24,106 bases of DNA from Bacillota bacterium (GTDB lineage: Bacteria; Bacillota; Clostridia; Lachnospirales; Lachnospiraceae): NCBI GenBank assembly GCA_023389295.1, contig JAEWEO010000021.1, positions 1-24,106 of the forward strand, written 5' to 3'. The notes beneath the pieces were generated by a model. That model had not been told where the DNA came from and searched no databases. It worked only from the letters and a program-made list of their open reading frames with translations. The position numbers were made by a program, and so were the translations under genes. Of the stretch, positions 14,986 through 22,251 are shown piece after piece. How positions within the stretch are numbered: the stretch's first letter is position 1; each line of letters opens with the position of its first letter.

Positions 14986-15024
14986 TTAATCTAAAAAGAA
15001 TAACCATGTATCAAAGGATGCTTC

Positions 15025-15064
15025 AAAAACAAGATGAGTTGGTATACCAATTCATCTTGTTTTT
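15025..15064. terminator. Bidirectional terminator between ABC operon and merR-like gene
   Basis: Near-perfect palindrome: 18 bases starting AAAAACAAGATGAG, the core TATA, and the complementary 18 bases ending ATCTTGTTTTT, with one G-T pair. A-tract before and T-tract after make it work on both strands. It serves the plus-strand ABC operon and the convergent minus-strand regulator gene. Confidence 0.88.
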
Positions 15065-15150
15065 GCATACTGAATATTAAAATTCTTTGTCTTCGTTATT
15101 CATAAATTATCTGCTAAGCTGTCACTTTTAATCATATGGTCCATAAAAGT

Positions 15151-15891
15151 TTATTTATATACTTCTGCATAGGCCTTATAGTAATCATAATATTTCTCAT
15201 CACATGCAGAGAATAAGTATCTGGCAAAAACATTGGATATTCTATAACCCAAAGAGTTTAAATGCTCAATATGAGGCAGAAAATCCTCTCTGGTTGGATT
15301 GCTATAATCTACTTTTAAGACAAAAGAAACATAGGAAGCATGGTCATCTTTGGTCCATATCTTTGGATGGTCTAATGAAGTGGGGACGATAAGCCCGGTT
15401 TCAATGGTATCTCGATCGATATTATATAATAAAACACTTTGATATTGATCATTGATGTAGATGGACCAAGCTTCATTATCTTCGATGGAGAACGAGTAGA
15501 TATGATTGTAGCTTGGTTCTTTGCTTTGATACTGATGTTTGCAAAGCTCCATATATTCATCAATGCATTGCATCTTTTTATTAATGTAATTCTTAGCAGT
15601 ATAAAGCTCCTTCAATTTGTTATCTAAACTTTGATCAAGTGAGATCAGTGATTCCTCCAATTCAGAAGGAGATAGGTGGGGGAGCTTCTTCATATCCTGC
15701 AAAGACATCTGAAGACAGCGATAATGGGCTAAATCAGATATAGTATATACGGAGCTGGGATAGTATTTTCTGTAATTATTCGATTGATCTCTAGGCATAT
15801 CGATTAGTCCTTCGCTTTCCCAATAGCGAAGTGTGGATTTTGGTATACCAAGTAATTCAGATATTTCTCCAATAGAAAATGATTTTTTCAA
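15151..15891 (-). CDS. MerR-family transcriptional regulator with effector domain
   Basis: DNA-binding regulator of 246 residues. The winged HTH spans 1-70: SIGEISELLGIPKSTLRYWE (6-25), GLIDMPRDQSNNYRKYY (28-44), then ISDLAHYRCLQMSLQDMKKL. A dimerising helix covers about 75-120. The C-terminal domain (about 125-246) is of the size seen in drug-sensing members (BmrR/BltR class), but no specific ligand motif was recognised. The start is TTG at 15891-15889, fixed by AAGGTGA six bases upstream; no ATG fits. A MerR-type promoter in front of the upstream GNAT gene suggests the pair is co-regulated. A separate promoter lies directly upstream as well. Confidence 0.88.
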   Translation of the reverse strand: MKKSFSIGEISELLGIPKSTLRYWESEGLIDMPRDQSNNYRKYYPSSVYTISDLAHYRCLQMSLQDMKKLPHLSPSELEESLISLDQSLDNKLKELYTAKNYINKKMQCIDEYMELCKHQYQSKEPSYNHIYSFSIEDNEAWSIYINDQYQSVLLYNIDRDTIETGLIVPTSLDHPKIWTKDDHASYVSFVLKVDYSNPTREDFLPHIEHLNSLGYRISNVFARYLFSACDEKYYDYYKAYAEVYK

Positions 15892-15968
15892 GTTAAGTCA
15901 CCTTACCGTTAATAAAGATTATAGAGAGTGTTTTACTCTATTTATGAAATAGAATTAGGTCCAATGAT

Positions 15969-15998
15969 ATTATAACAATTGTTTAACTAATCTACCAA
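15969..15998 (-). promoter_or_regulatory. Candidate sigma-A promoter of the MerR-type gene
   Basis: On the minus strand TTGGTA, an 18-base spacer, then TATAAT, about 78 bases upstream of the TTG start. No clear palindrome was seen in this spacer, unlike the promoter of the GNAT gene. Confidence 0.5.
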
Positions 15999-16063
15999 CA
16001 CTATGCTCCTTATTATATCATAAAAAGTCTATGAATACAGTAGGGCTTTACAATAATTAAAAC

Positions 16064-16573
16064 TTATAGAATACTCTTAATATAATCATCCATATCTAAA
16101 CTATAAAGCTTGGAACGGGTTAAGTCGCGTTCGAATTGAAAGCCGACCTTTTCAAAAGCTTTGATTGATCGGATATTATCGGGGTCTATTTTAGCGATAA
16201 CGCGAGGCATTCGCCATTGAAAGAAAGCTTGATTTAATCCCTGATAGATTGCTTCGGTTCCGAAACCGCAACCCCATTTATCGGTATCTCCAATGACAAT
16301 TACCATTTCAGCTTCATGATATAAACGAATCAGTTTGAGAAATCCGATGGGTTGATCTTCTTGTGTGGAGATGATGAAAAAACTCCCGTCTCTGTTAAAT
16401 AAATGAGTCATGATTACCATATTTACTCTGTCTACTGCATTTTTGATTTCAGCGGAAATATTAGCAACTTCATTTAAATATTTCGTAATTTCATTATTCT
16501 CCATCCAACTCATAATTGTTAATGCCTCATTACGGGTCACTTCCTGTTTTAAATTCACACGTTGTGCTCTCAT
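16064..16573 (-). CDS. GNAT-family N-acetyltransferase (RimJ/RimL-like)
   Basis: Acetyl-CoA-dependent N-acetyltransferase of 169 residues. The acetyl-CoA binding motif A is at about 94-110 (IGDTDKWGCGFGTEAIY, with the Q/R-x-x-G-x-G pattern as W-G-C-G-F-G). Motif B is PDNIRSIKAFEKVGFQFERD (131-150), typical of the RimJ/RimL and SpeG-like branch. The substrate cannot be predicted. GAAAGGAAAG precedes the ATG. It sits 172 bases upstream of the MerR-type gene on the same strand, and no terminator is seen between them, so read-through is possible. Its own promoter has the structure of a MerR target, so it may act in a drug or polyamine response, as in the BltR-BltD pair of Bacillus subtilis (analogy only). 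Confidence 0.87.
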   Translation of the reverse strand: MRAQRVNLKQEVTRNEALTIMSWMENNEITKYLNEVANISAEIKNAVDRVNMVIMTHLFNRDGSFFIISTQEDQPIGFLKLIRLYHEAEMVIVIGDTDKWGCGFGTEAIYQGLNQAFFQWRMPRVIAKIDPDNIRSIKAFEKVGFQFERDLTRSKLYSLDMDDYIKSIL

Positions 16574-17007
16574 TATATCTTTCCTTTCGCAATATAATAA
16601 AAGCCTTTCATAGAATCAACTAGACTATGACGGTTCTTTAATTTATATGATATTTGTTATACTTATGTATTATAAAGGTTAAAGTAACTTTAATGTCAAT
16701 ACGTTGTTGCAGTTTCAAGTTTTTACTAGGAAATTAAGAGAATAAGGGAAAAAGATAGTAAAATAATAGTTCACCAAGTGTGTCTTTTTGCCCCTACCCT
16801 AAACTTATTAGAACATGCTATATTGACAAATAGAGAAATAAAATGATAAAAATATACTTTAGAGAATAATTTTATAACAAAAAAAATACATATCAGGGAA
16901 TATGAGAAAAGTTGTATATTAGGAAGAGGAGAAGGTCACTTAAGAATGAAATATTTATTTGATGAAATACAATATTATAAAATGTTTTGCATTAAATTAA
17001 TGAAAAA
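16574..17007. other. AT-rich intergenic region upstream of the GNAT gene
   Basis: About 430 bases without a supported gene. It contains the MerR-type promoter (16669-16699) and, in its right part, the downstream region of the metallophosphoesterase gene. No good terminator for that gene was found: AT-rich sequence near 16960-17005 forms only weak pairings. A loose complementarity AGGGAAAAAGA / TCTTTTTGCCCCT near 16746-16797 is imperfect and not called. Confidence 0.5.
16669..16699 (-). promoter_or_regulatory. MerR-type promoter and operator of the GNAT gene
   Basis: Minus strand: perfect -35 TTGACA (16694-16699), a 19-base spacer, perfect -10 TATAAT (16669-16674). The spacer carries a perfect 7-1-7 palindrome TTAAAGT-T-ACTTTAA (16679-16693) starting directly after the -35. 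A long spacer occupied by a dyad is the established hallmark of promoters activated by MerR-family proteins. The MerR-type gene at 15151-15891 is the obvious candidate regulator. Confidence 0.75.
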
Positions 17008-18384
17008 TTACATTGTATTAAGATTAACGTTTAGTGTATTGTCCTCCATATCCTGATCAATGAGGATGCTGTTAAGATATTTTATAAAAAAACCGTCTCC
17101 CATTTGATCCAAAATTAAAATGATTTCGTCGGATAGAAGCTCGCTATTTAAATTCTCCCTGCCGGCAAAATACCTGCAATTTAATGTTTTCATGGCACTA
17201 GCTATTTTTTCTCGTTCTTCCTCGGTAATTGTATTGTAATCCTTTAAGTTTTTGTACGCCATATGGTAGGCAATATCTCCAAAATATTCTTCAGAGTAGG
17301 AAGTGAAGTTTAGGAGATTCTCGTCTTTTTGCCCGTTTATTCTAGCCCAATTTTCAACATCCAAAGGTGTAGTAGCATAGTCAATAGAATTACTAGCTGC
17401 ATTGTAATTTATTACACCGTACTGATGGGGATAGACGGAAAGTGCATTGCTGGCAATTTCGTAGATTGGATTCTCTGGAGAACTAAGGTTAGAACTAATA
17501 TCTTGAATATGAATGTGACCGCTAAATACCAGATTTAACTGATTGTTTCTTAGTTTGATCTGAGTCTGCTCATAATTATTTAAAGTATAGCCCTCTTGTA
17601 TAACATCATTATGATGCAATACATTATGATGCATAACAGTTATTATGGAGGCTCCTTTTTCTTTTGCAAGTTTCGTGCATTCTTCCATCCAATCAAAAGT
17701 ACCTTTGCCAATAATGCCATCTGCCTGAGGATGATTTAAGGAAAGATTATCTTTGTATTTGCTGGTATCTATCATGAAAAGCCATAAATCTTTGGAGAGA
17801 GCAGTAAGATAGCTTAAGCTGTTTTCATCCGTTGAAATGGCTTCTTCATAGCCATAATTGTTATATATTTTTTTAAAATCCTTTTTGCTAACATAATCCG
17901 TTACATATTGCTTGCTCTTTTTAAAACCCCTGGCCCAGGGATTATTAATGTCGTGGTTACCAGGAATAACATAAACTTCAGTACCGTTCTCTTCAATGCG
18001 TTTTAACTTCTTTGCCAAGTCCTTATGACTTGCTTTCTCGCCGTTGCAGGTAAGATCTCCACTAATGATTAGTACATCCGGAGAAGTTTCTTTCACTTCA
18101 TATACGAAAGCATCTGTAATTTCTTCTATATATTCCAATTGCTTTCCGTCTCCGCCAGAGATGTATTTTTTAAAAGCAGAACCATGATCATTAATATCGT
18201 CCGATAAATAGTGGATATCAGAGGTGATATATATGGATAAGTCCTTACTTATCTGGTCTTGGTCCTCCTTAGTGTCCTCTGCTTTATCACTAGAACATGC
18301 AGATACCGTTAGCAATAAGCAAATGATGCCTGTTAATAATGATATTATCCTATTATGTTTGGTGTTAGTTTTTTTGTTGGTCAT
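17008..18384 (-). CDS. Metallophosphoesterase lipoprotein
   Basis: Predicted surface-anchored calcineurin-like phosphoesterase, 458 residues. Signal peptide with a lipobox-like TVSAC (Cys30). The metal-binding motifs appear in order: SDIHY (55-59), SGDLTCNGEK (108-117), PGNHD (141-145), MHHN (251-254) and SGHIH (288-292), so the di-metal active site looks complete. A C-terminal region (about 350-458) has no recognised domain. The ATG is preceded by AAAGGGG. The gene is monocistronic and divergent from the TerC-type gene. The substrate could be a nucleotide, phosphodiester or lipid headgroup; the sequence does not say which. Confidence 0.9.
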   Translation of the reverse strand: MTNKKTNTKHNRIISLLTGIICLLLTVSACSSDKAEDTKEDQDQISKDLSIYITSDIHYLSDDINDHGSAFKKYISGGDGKQLEYIEEITDAFVYEVKETSPDVLIISGDLTCNGEKASHKDLAKKLKRIEENGTEVYVIPGNHDINNPWARGFKKSKQYVTDYVSKKDFKKIYNNYGYEEAISTDENSLSYLTALSKDLWLFMIDTSKYKDNLSLNHPQADGIIGKGTFDWMEECTKLAKEKGASIITVMHHNVLHHNDVIQEGYTLNNYEQTQIKLRNNQLNLVFSGHIHIQDISSNLSSPENPIYEIASNALSVYPHQYGVINYNAASNSIDYATTPLDVENWARINGQKDENLLNFTSYSEEYFGDIAYHMAYKNLKDYNTITEEEREKIASAMKTLNCRYFAGRENLNSELLSDEIILILDQMGDGFFIKYLNSILIDQDMEDNTLNVNLNTM

Positions 18385-18454
18385 GGGTACCCCTTTGCAA
18401 TGGTAGGTTGTAAATGGTTTTTGGTAGATGGTTAAATATAGGATGAATTAAATA

Positions 18455-18483
18455 ATTATAAATCTGCGCCTCTCTCAAAGCAA
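18455..18483 (-). promoter_or_regulatory. Candidate promoter of the metallophosphoesterase gene
   Basis: Minus strand: TTGCTT, a 17-base spacer, TATAAT, about 70 bases upstream of the start. It is immediately back-to-back with the plus-strand promoter of the TerC-type gene. Confidence 0.55.
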
Positions 18484-18485
18484 GG

Positions 18486-18514
18486 TTTATTCATAGTTTT
18501 CGCCCTCGTATAAT
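18486..18514 (+). promoter_or_regulatory. Candidate promoter of the TerC-type gene
   Basis: TTTATT, a 17-base spacer, perfect -10 TATAAT (18509-18514), about 55 bases before the TTG start. The -35 is weak. The -35 boxes of this and the divergent promoter are separated by only two bases, so both polymerases compete for nearly the same site. Confidence 0.45.
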
Positions 18515-18569
18515 ATAAATAATGAGAAACCGCTTGCCCTTTTAAAGGTCAGATAAGGAGGAACATTTA

Positions 18570-19409
18570 TTGTCAACAAAGAAAGCACTAACGTGGGTGA
18601 TTTTTTGGATTGACTTAGCATTATTATTTGATTTATTCATCTTTTTATATATGGGTAGAGAAAGTGCTATGGATTTCCTGGGAGGATATGTGATAGAACA
18701 AAGCCTGAGTATAGATAATCTGTTTTTATTTATTGTTGTCTTTTCAAGTTTTGGTATTAATTTGAATTATCAAAGAAGAGTGTTAAACTACGGAATAGCG
18801 GGGGCTGCCATTCTTAGACTATTATTTATCGTTGTCGGAGTAACGATTGTTAGTATGTTCCATTGGGTACTCTATATATTCGGTGTTATCCTCATTATTA
18901 GTGGACTTAGTATGATGATAAAACAGGAGAGTAGTGAGAATGTAAAGGAAAGTAAAGTGGTGAAAGGGTTTGGGAAAATCGTTCCGATTACTGACAAGCT
19001 AGAAGGTGAAAAGTTCTTTGTCAGGAAAAACAATATGATTTATGCTACCCCCTTGTTAGCAATTCTAATTCTAATTGAATTTACGGATATATTATTTGCA
19101 ATTGATTCGATTCCTGCAATATTTTCTATCACAACAGATCCCTTTATTGCTTATTCCTCCAATATTTTTGCGATTTTAGGACTTAGGAATATGTACTTTG
19201 TTCTAGGCAAATTACACGAAAAATTTAAATATGTAAAATACGGTGTAGCAGCTATTCTTTCCTTCACAGGAATAAAACTTACAGTTTTAATTTTTAATAT
19301 TCACATACCGACAGAGGTATCTCTGTTTATTATCATAGGAATTCTTTGTAGTAGTATAGTGTCATCCGTATTGTTTACCAATAAGTCGGCACATAGAAAC
19401 ACTAGTTAA
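18570..19409 (+). CDS. TerC/Alx-family membrane protein (likely metal exporter)
   Basis: Integral membrane protein of 279 residues with seven or more helices. TerC signatures are VIEQSLSIDNLFLFIVVFSS (41-60) and EFTDILFAIDSIPAIFSITT (170-189), followed by SSNIFAILGLRNMYF; the acidic residues in these helices are the proposed metal ligands. Characterised relatives (Alx, MeeF/MeeY) export manganese. The start is TTG at 18570, supported by AAGGAGG eight bases upstream; there is no suitable ATG. It ends 10 bases from the convergent AraC-type gene. The short leader has no room for the manganese riboswitch often found before such genes. Confidence 0.9.
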   Translation: MSTKKALTWVIFWIDLALLFDLFIFLYMGRESAMDFLGGYVIEQSLSIDNLFLFIVVFSSFGINLNYQRRVLNYGIAGAAILRLLFIVVGVTIVSMFHWVLYIFGVILIISGLSMMIKQESSENVKESKVVKGFGKIVPITDKLEGEKFFVRKNNMIYATPLLAILILIEFTDILFAIDSIPAIFSITTDPFIAYSSNIFAILGLRNMYFVLGKLHEKFKYVKYGVAAILSFTGIKLTVLIFNIHIPTEVSLFIIIGILCSSIVSSVLFTNKSAHRNTS

Positions 19410-19419
19410 GTGGGGAAAA

Positions 19420-20274
19420 CTATGAGGTAAACATATTTTTAAATTCTGTTGGAGTACAATCTTTGATAATCTTAAACATTCGAATAAAAGCGGACAAGCT
19501 ACTAAAACCGCATCGTAATGCTACTTCTGTAATGGTCAATTCCTTATCCATCAATAATTTTTCTGCATTTTCAATTCTTTTTTTATTCAAATATTTATAG
19601 AAAGATACGTTGGTAAATTGCTTAAATAACCGGGTGAAGTGATATTTACTAAAGCCTGACAGATCAGCAACATAATCAAGTGTTAAATCTTCATTGTAAT
19701 GTTCACTTATATAGTCACAGACATATAAGAAGCGTTCGGTATACTCCCGCTGCTTATTTATGCTGTTATTAAAGCATTTAGCATTGGGCGAATAACTTCG
19801 TCCGATGAGAACGAAAATCTCAATTAGTTTGGAGTAGATTGCTGCCTCGCTTAGGGGTGCATCTGCAAAATATTCATCGGATATTTCTAAGACCAGTTTT
19901 TGTATCTGTTCGTGTGTTTCAGGAGCATACTCGGCTGTTATCATGAGCGCAGGAGAGATAAAAGAGAGGGTTGCTTCCAGTTCTTTAATGCCGTGCAATA
20001 GGGTGAAGTCTGCCTGAAATATAAGGCGCTTTCCTTCAATTGCTTCCATACTATGAATAATTCCGGGATTGATCACTAAGATATCTCCTTCTCGTAAGGT
20101 ATATAGGGTATTACAACAGGTCACCAAATAATGGTTCTCTAAAGGCATAATAATTTCTAAAGGGGCATGCCAATGGTTTGGATAATGCTCAAATTCCTCA
20201 TTTGCATATAGGCGTAATTTAGTATTGGCTTTGAAGTTAACTGTTTCCTGTATGCCGTGAAGTGTCTCTATCAT
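19420..20274 (-). CDS. AraC-family transcriptional regulator
   Basis: Regulator of 284 residues. The N-terminal cupin covers about 20-95 (NHWHAPLEIIMPLENHYLV, LREGDILVINPGIIHSMEA). The C-terminal double HTH covers about 185-282: LTLDYVADLSGFSKYHFTRL (197-216) and LTITEVALRCGFSSLSAFIR (246-265), ending PTEFKNMF. This is the common layout of sugar-responsive AraC proteins in clostridia. It is divergent from the family-1 sugar ABC operon, which it probably activates, and convergent with the TerC-type gene. Direct TAGCAA repeats 21 bases apart in the shared intergenic region are candidate binding half-sites. Confidence 0.9.
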   Translation of the reverse strand: MIETLHGIQETVNFKANTKLRLYANEEFEHYPNHWHAPLEIIMPLENHYLVTCCNTLYTLREGDILVINPGIIHSMEAIEGKRLIFQADFTLLHGIKELEATLSFISPALMITAEYAPETHEQIQKLVLEISDEYFADAPLSEAAIYSKLIEIFVLIGRSYSPNAKCFNNSINKQREYTERFLYVCDYISEHYNEDLTLDYVADLSGFSKYHFTRLFKQFTNVSFYKYLNKKRIENAEKLLMDKELTITEVALRCGFSSLSAFIRMFKIIKDCTPTEFKNMFTS

Positions 20275-20637
20275 AAGCTTCTCAATCCTTTCGCAAATTA
20301 TTAGTTATAGAAGGTGTCTTAAAAATTGCCATTTATTAATAACTAAAATAAACTATATTTGTAAAAAAATCAATATATAAAGTGAAAATATATATAAAAT
20401 ATAGAATTTTAATTGAAATGATAGACAGAATATATAATTTAGCAAGGTGCATACATAATAAAGTGGTTAAAACGCACAAAATACTCAGATCTAATATAGC
20501 AAGAATTAGGTGTTAATTAGCAATTATTCGAAAGTAAATAATGCTTGCATTTGATATAGTAAATTATAGCAGAGGGAGTAATTGTAAATCCCAAGCTTAA
20601 GTTTATATCGTTAAATTATATAAGGAGGAAGGTTTTT
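20275..20637. other. Divergent regulatory region, AraC / sugar ABC operon
   Basis: 363 AT-rich bases without a gene. The left half (20330-20450) is almost pure A/T. TAGCAA occurs at 20450, 20497 and 20518, and TAGCA again at 20577. AATGCTTGCATT (near 20540) is a short 5-2-5 palindrome. No strong sigma-A promoter was found by eye; the TATAGC near 20576 and TGATAT near 20562 lack good -35 partners, which fits activator dependence. The RBS AAGGAGG stands 9 bases before the ATG at 20638. Confidence 0.5.
20497..20528 (+). promoter_or_regulatory. Candidate AraC-type operator (direct repeats)
   Basis: Two direct repeats, TAGCAAGAATTA (starting 20497) and TAGCAATTATTC (starting 20518), have a 21-base period, which equals two helical turns. 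This is the spacing typical of AraC-family half-sites. A third TAGCAA lies at 20450. AT-rich DNA can produce such repeats by chance. Confidence 0.35.
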
Positions 20638-22020
20638 ATGGGTATGAAGAAAATTTTATCTATTCTACTGACCGTAGCAATGGTAGCAAGTTTACTCGTA
20701 GGATGTGGGGAAAAAAAATCGACTACGGAATCATCAAGTGGAACAAAAGGCAATGAATCAAGTTCAAATGATACTACTGGTGATACAACAGATGAAGGAA
20801 GTAGCAAAGATGTTGTAGAAATCACTTGGATGTTCTGGGATGATCTAACTGCAACAGAAGACTTAATGTCGAAAGGCTATGCTGATGTTATCAACCGTTT
20901 TAATGAGACTTATGCCGGCAAATATCATGTGACACCAATTACCACAAACTTAGAAGAATATGATACGAAGCTGAACGCTCTCATTGCAGCAAAAGATTGC
21001 CCCGATGTATTTATCTGTAATCCTGGCCCGAACTTAACTCAGTATGTAGAAGCAGGAGTAGCAACAGACCTTACGGATATATTAAACAACCAGGAAAAAG
21101 AATGGTATGATTCCTTTACAGACGGTATCTTTGAAAGAATGACCTATGATGGAAAGATTTATGCAGTTCCTACTAATTTTGCAGCAGCTCTTGTATTCTA
21201 TAATACAGAGATCTTTGAAAAAGCTGGTGCAACGGTTCCTACGAATTTTGATGAGTGGATGACTGCTTGTCAGAAAATCCAGGATGCTGGCTTTACACCG
21301 ATTTCCTGTTCCGCGGGTACTGCTTGGTGTTTATCCATGATCGCCGGATATCTTTGTGATAGAGAAGGTGGTCCTGATAATTTAAAGGGCGTGAATGCAG
21401 GTACACTTGATTGGACCAGCGAAACATTTATTAATGCCGGTAATAAATTATCTCAGCTATCTAAGTACTTCCAGGAAACTGCAGCTGGTGACTCCAATGA
21501 CCAGGCAACTGCTAACTTCTATAACGGTGAGGCAGCGATGTTAGTACAAGGATCCTGGGTAATCGGACAGATTAACGGTAATAATCCGGATTTCGAAACT
21601 AAGTGTGGTGTATTTAGCTTCCCTGGAGTTGATGGTGGAGCAGATCCAAATCGTATGATTGTTAAGACAGATAATCTTGTAATGAGTTCCACGACAGAAA
21701 GTCAAGAGGCTAGTCTAGCACTTATGAAGATGTTTACCGATGAAACAGCTCAGAAATACACAGCAGAAGTTAGTGGAAAAATTCCGGTTATCAACGTTTC
21801 CTATGATGAGAGCAAGGCTCCGGCTCAGCTTAGCTATGTAATGAAGATATTAGAGAAATCCACCGGTACATTAGGTTTCTATAATGAATCACTTGCCTCT
21901 GTGGAAGCGGGCGATGTTTTTGATAATGCTATGGTAGATCTTTTCCTTGGAAGCTTAACTTCAGAAGAGGCCTTCCAACAAGTTCAGGACTTCTACGAAG
22001 AAAATGTTTGGAATAAATAA
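20638..22020 (+). CDS. Family-1 sugar-binding lipoprotein of ABC importer
   Basis: Extracellular solute-binding protein of the SBP_bac_1 (maltose/multiple-sugar) class, 460 residues. Signal peptide with lipobox LLVGC (Cys23), then a Ser/Thr/Gly-rich linker to about 60. The mature domain begins VVEITWMFWDDL. It contains INRFNETYAGKYHVTPI, APTNFAAALVFYNTEIFEKA-type segments (the family hallmark VPTNFAAALVFYNTEIFEKA near 178-197) and the C-terminal lobe with GEAAMLVQGSWVIGQI. Of two nearby ATGs, 20638 fits the RBS spacing better than 20644. It is the first gene of the operon and is followed by repeats and a hairpin, then two permeases. The ligand sugar is unknown. Confidence 0.92.
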   Translation: MGMKKILSILLTVAMVASLLVGCGEKKSTTESSSGTKGNESSSNDTTGDTTDEGSSKDVVEITWMFWDDLTATEDLMSKGYADVINRFNETYAGKYHVTPITTNLEEYDTKLNALIAAKDCPDVFICNPGPNLTQYVEAGVATDLTDILNNQEKEWYDSFTDGIFERMTYDGKIYAVPTNFAAALVFYNTEIFEKAGATVPTNFDEWMTACQKIQDAGFTPISCSAGTAWCLSMIAGYLCDREGGPDNLKGVNAGTLDWTSETFINAGNKLSQLSKYFQETAAGDSNDQATANFYNGEAAMLVQGSWVIGQINGNNPDFETKCGVFSFPGVDGGADPNRMIVKTDNLVMSSTTESQEASLALMKMFTDETAQKYTAEVSGKIPVINVSYDESKAPAQLSYVMKILEKSTGTLGFYNESLASVEAGDVFDNAMVDLFLGSLTSEEAFQQVQDFYEENVWNK

Positions 22021-22040
22021 GACTTATTTTTTAGTACAGT

Positions 22041-22133
22041 TTTGAATACAAGATACATAAATATCTGCAAAGCTGACATTTTTGAATACATGATACATAA
22101 AATGTCTGTAAAACTGACATTTTTGAATACAAG
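22041..22133 (+). repeat. 40/41-bp tandem direct repeats, 2.3 copies
   Basis: Unit 1 at 22041-22080 and unit 2 at 22081-22121 both start TTTGAATACA and end CTGACATT. They differ at a handful of positions and by one extra A. A third partial unit, TTTGAATACAAG, is at 22122-22133. Within the repeats AAAATGTC (22099-22106) can pair with GACATTTT either upstream (22075-22082) or downstream (22116-22123), so two mutually exclusive hairpins are possible in the RNA. Confidence 0.85.
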
Positions 22134-22137
22134 CTGA

Positions 22138-22167
22138 ATACGGGACTGGTTCCTACCGGTCCCGTAT
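22138..22167 (+). terminator. Strong hairpin between binding-protein and permease genes
   Basis: 12-bp stem ATACGGGACTGG / CCGGTCCCGTAT (one G-T pair) with a 6-base loop TTCCTA. It is followed by CTTCGTG, so there is no U-tract. It is probably a transcript stabiliser or processing barrier rather than a full Rho-independent terminator, matching the hairpin after the binding-protein gene of the other ABC operon. Confidence 0.7.
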
Positions 22168-22251
22168 CTTCGTGAATTAATTAGAGACAATAAGTTTGTA
22201 ACGAAAAAATATCTTACAATAAGTATGGAGTTTTGCCAGGGAGGTAAGATT

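Noticed and set aside
16746..16797. Loose complementary pair AGGGAAAAAGA / TCTTTTTGCCCCT as a terminator
   Set aside because: The stem is imperfect, the loop long, and no gene ends at a suitable distance on the right strand.
18385..18569. Possible yybP-ykoY manganese riboswitch before the TerC-type gene
   Set aside because: Only about 55 bases lie between the likely promoter and the start codon, and the conserved riboswitch core sequences are not present.
20536..20551. AATGCTTGCATT as a CcpA catabolite-response site
   Set aside because: It lacks the central CG and does not fit the TGNAANCGNTNNCA pattern, so it is only a short palindrome.
22225..22251. Longer MalF-type permease start at the ATG at 22225
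   Set aside because: The GGGAGG sits inside this extension, seven bases before the ATG at 22252, and the added residues do not resemble the family N-terminus.
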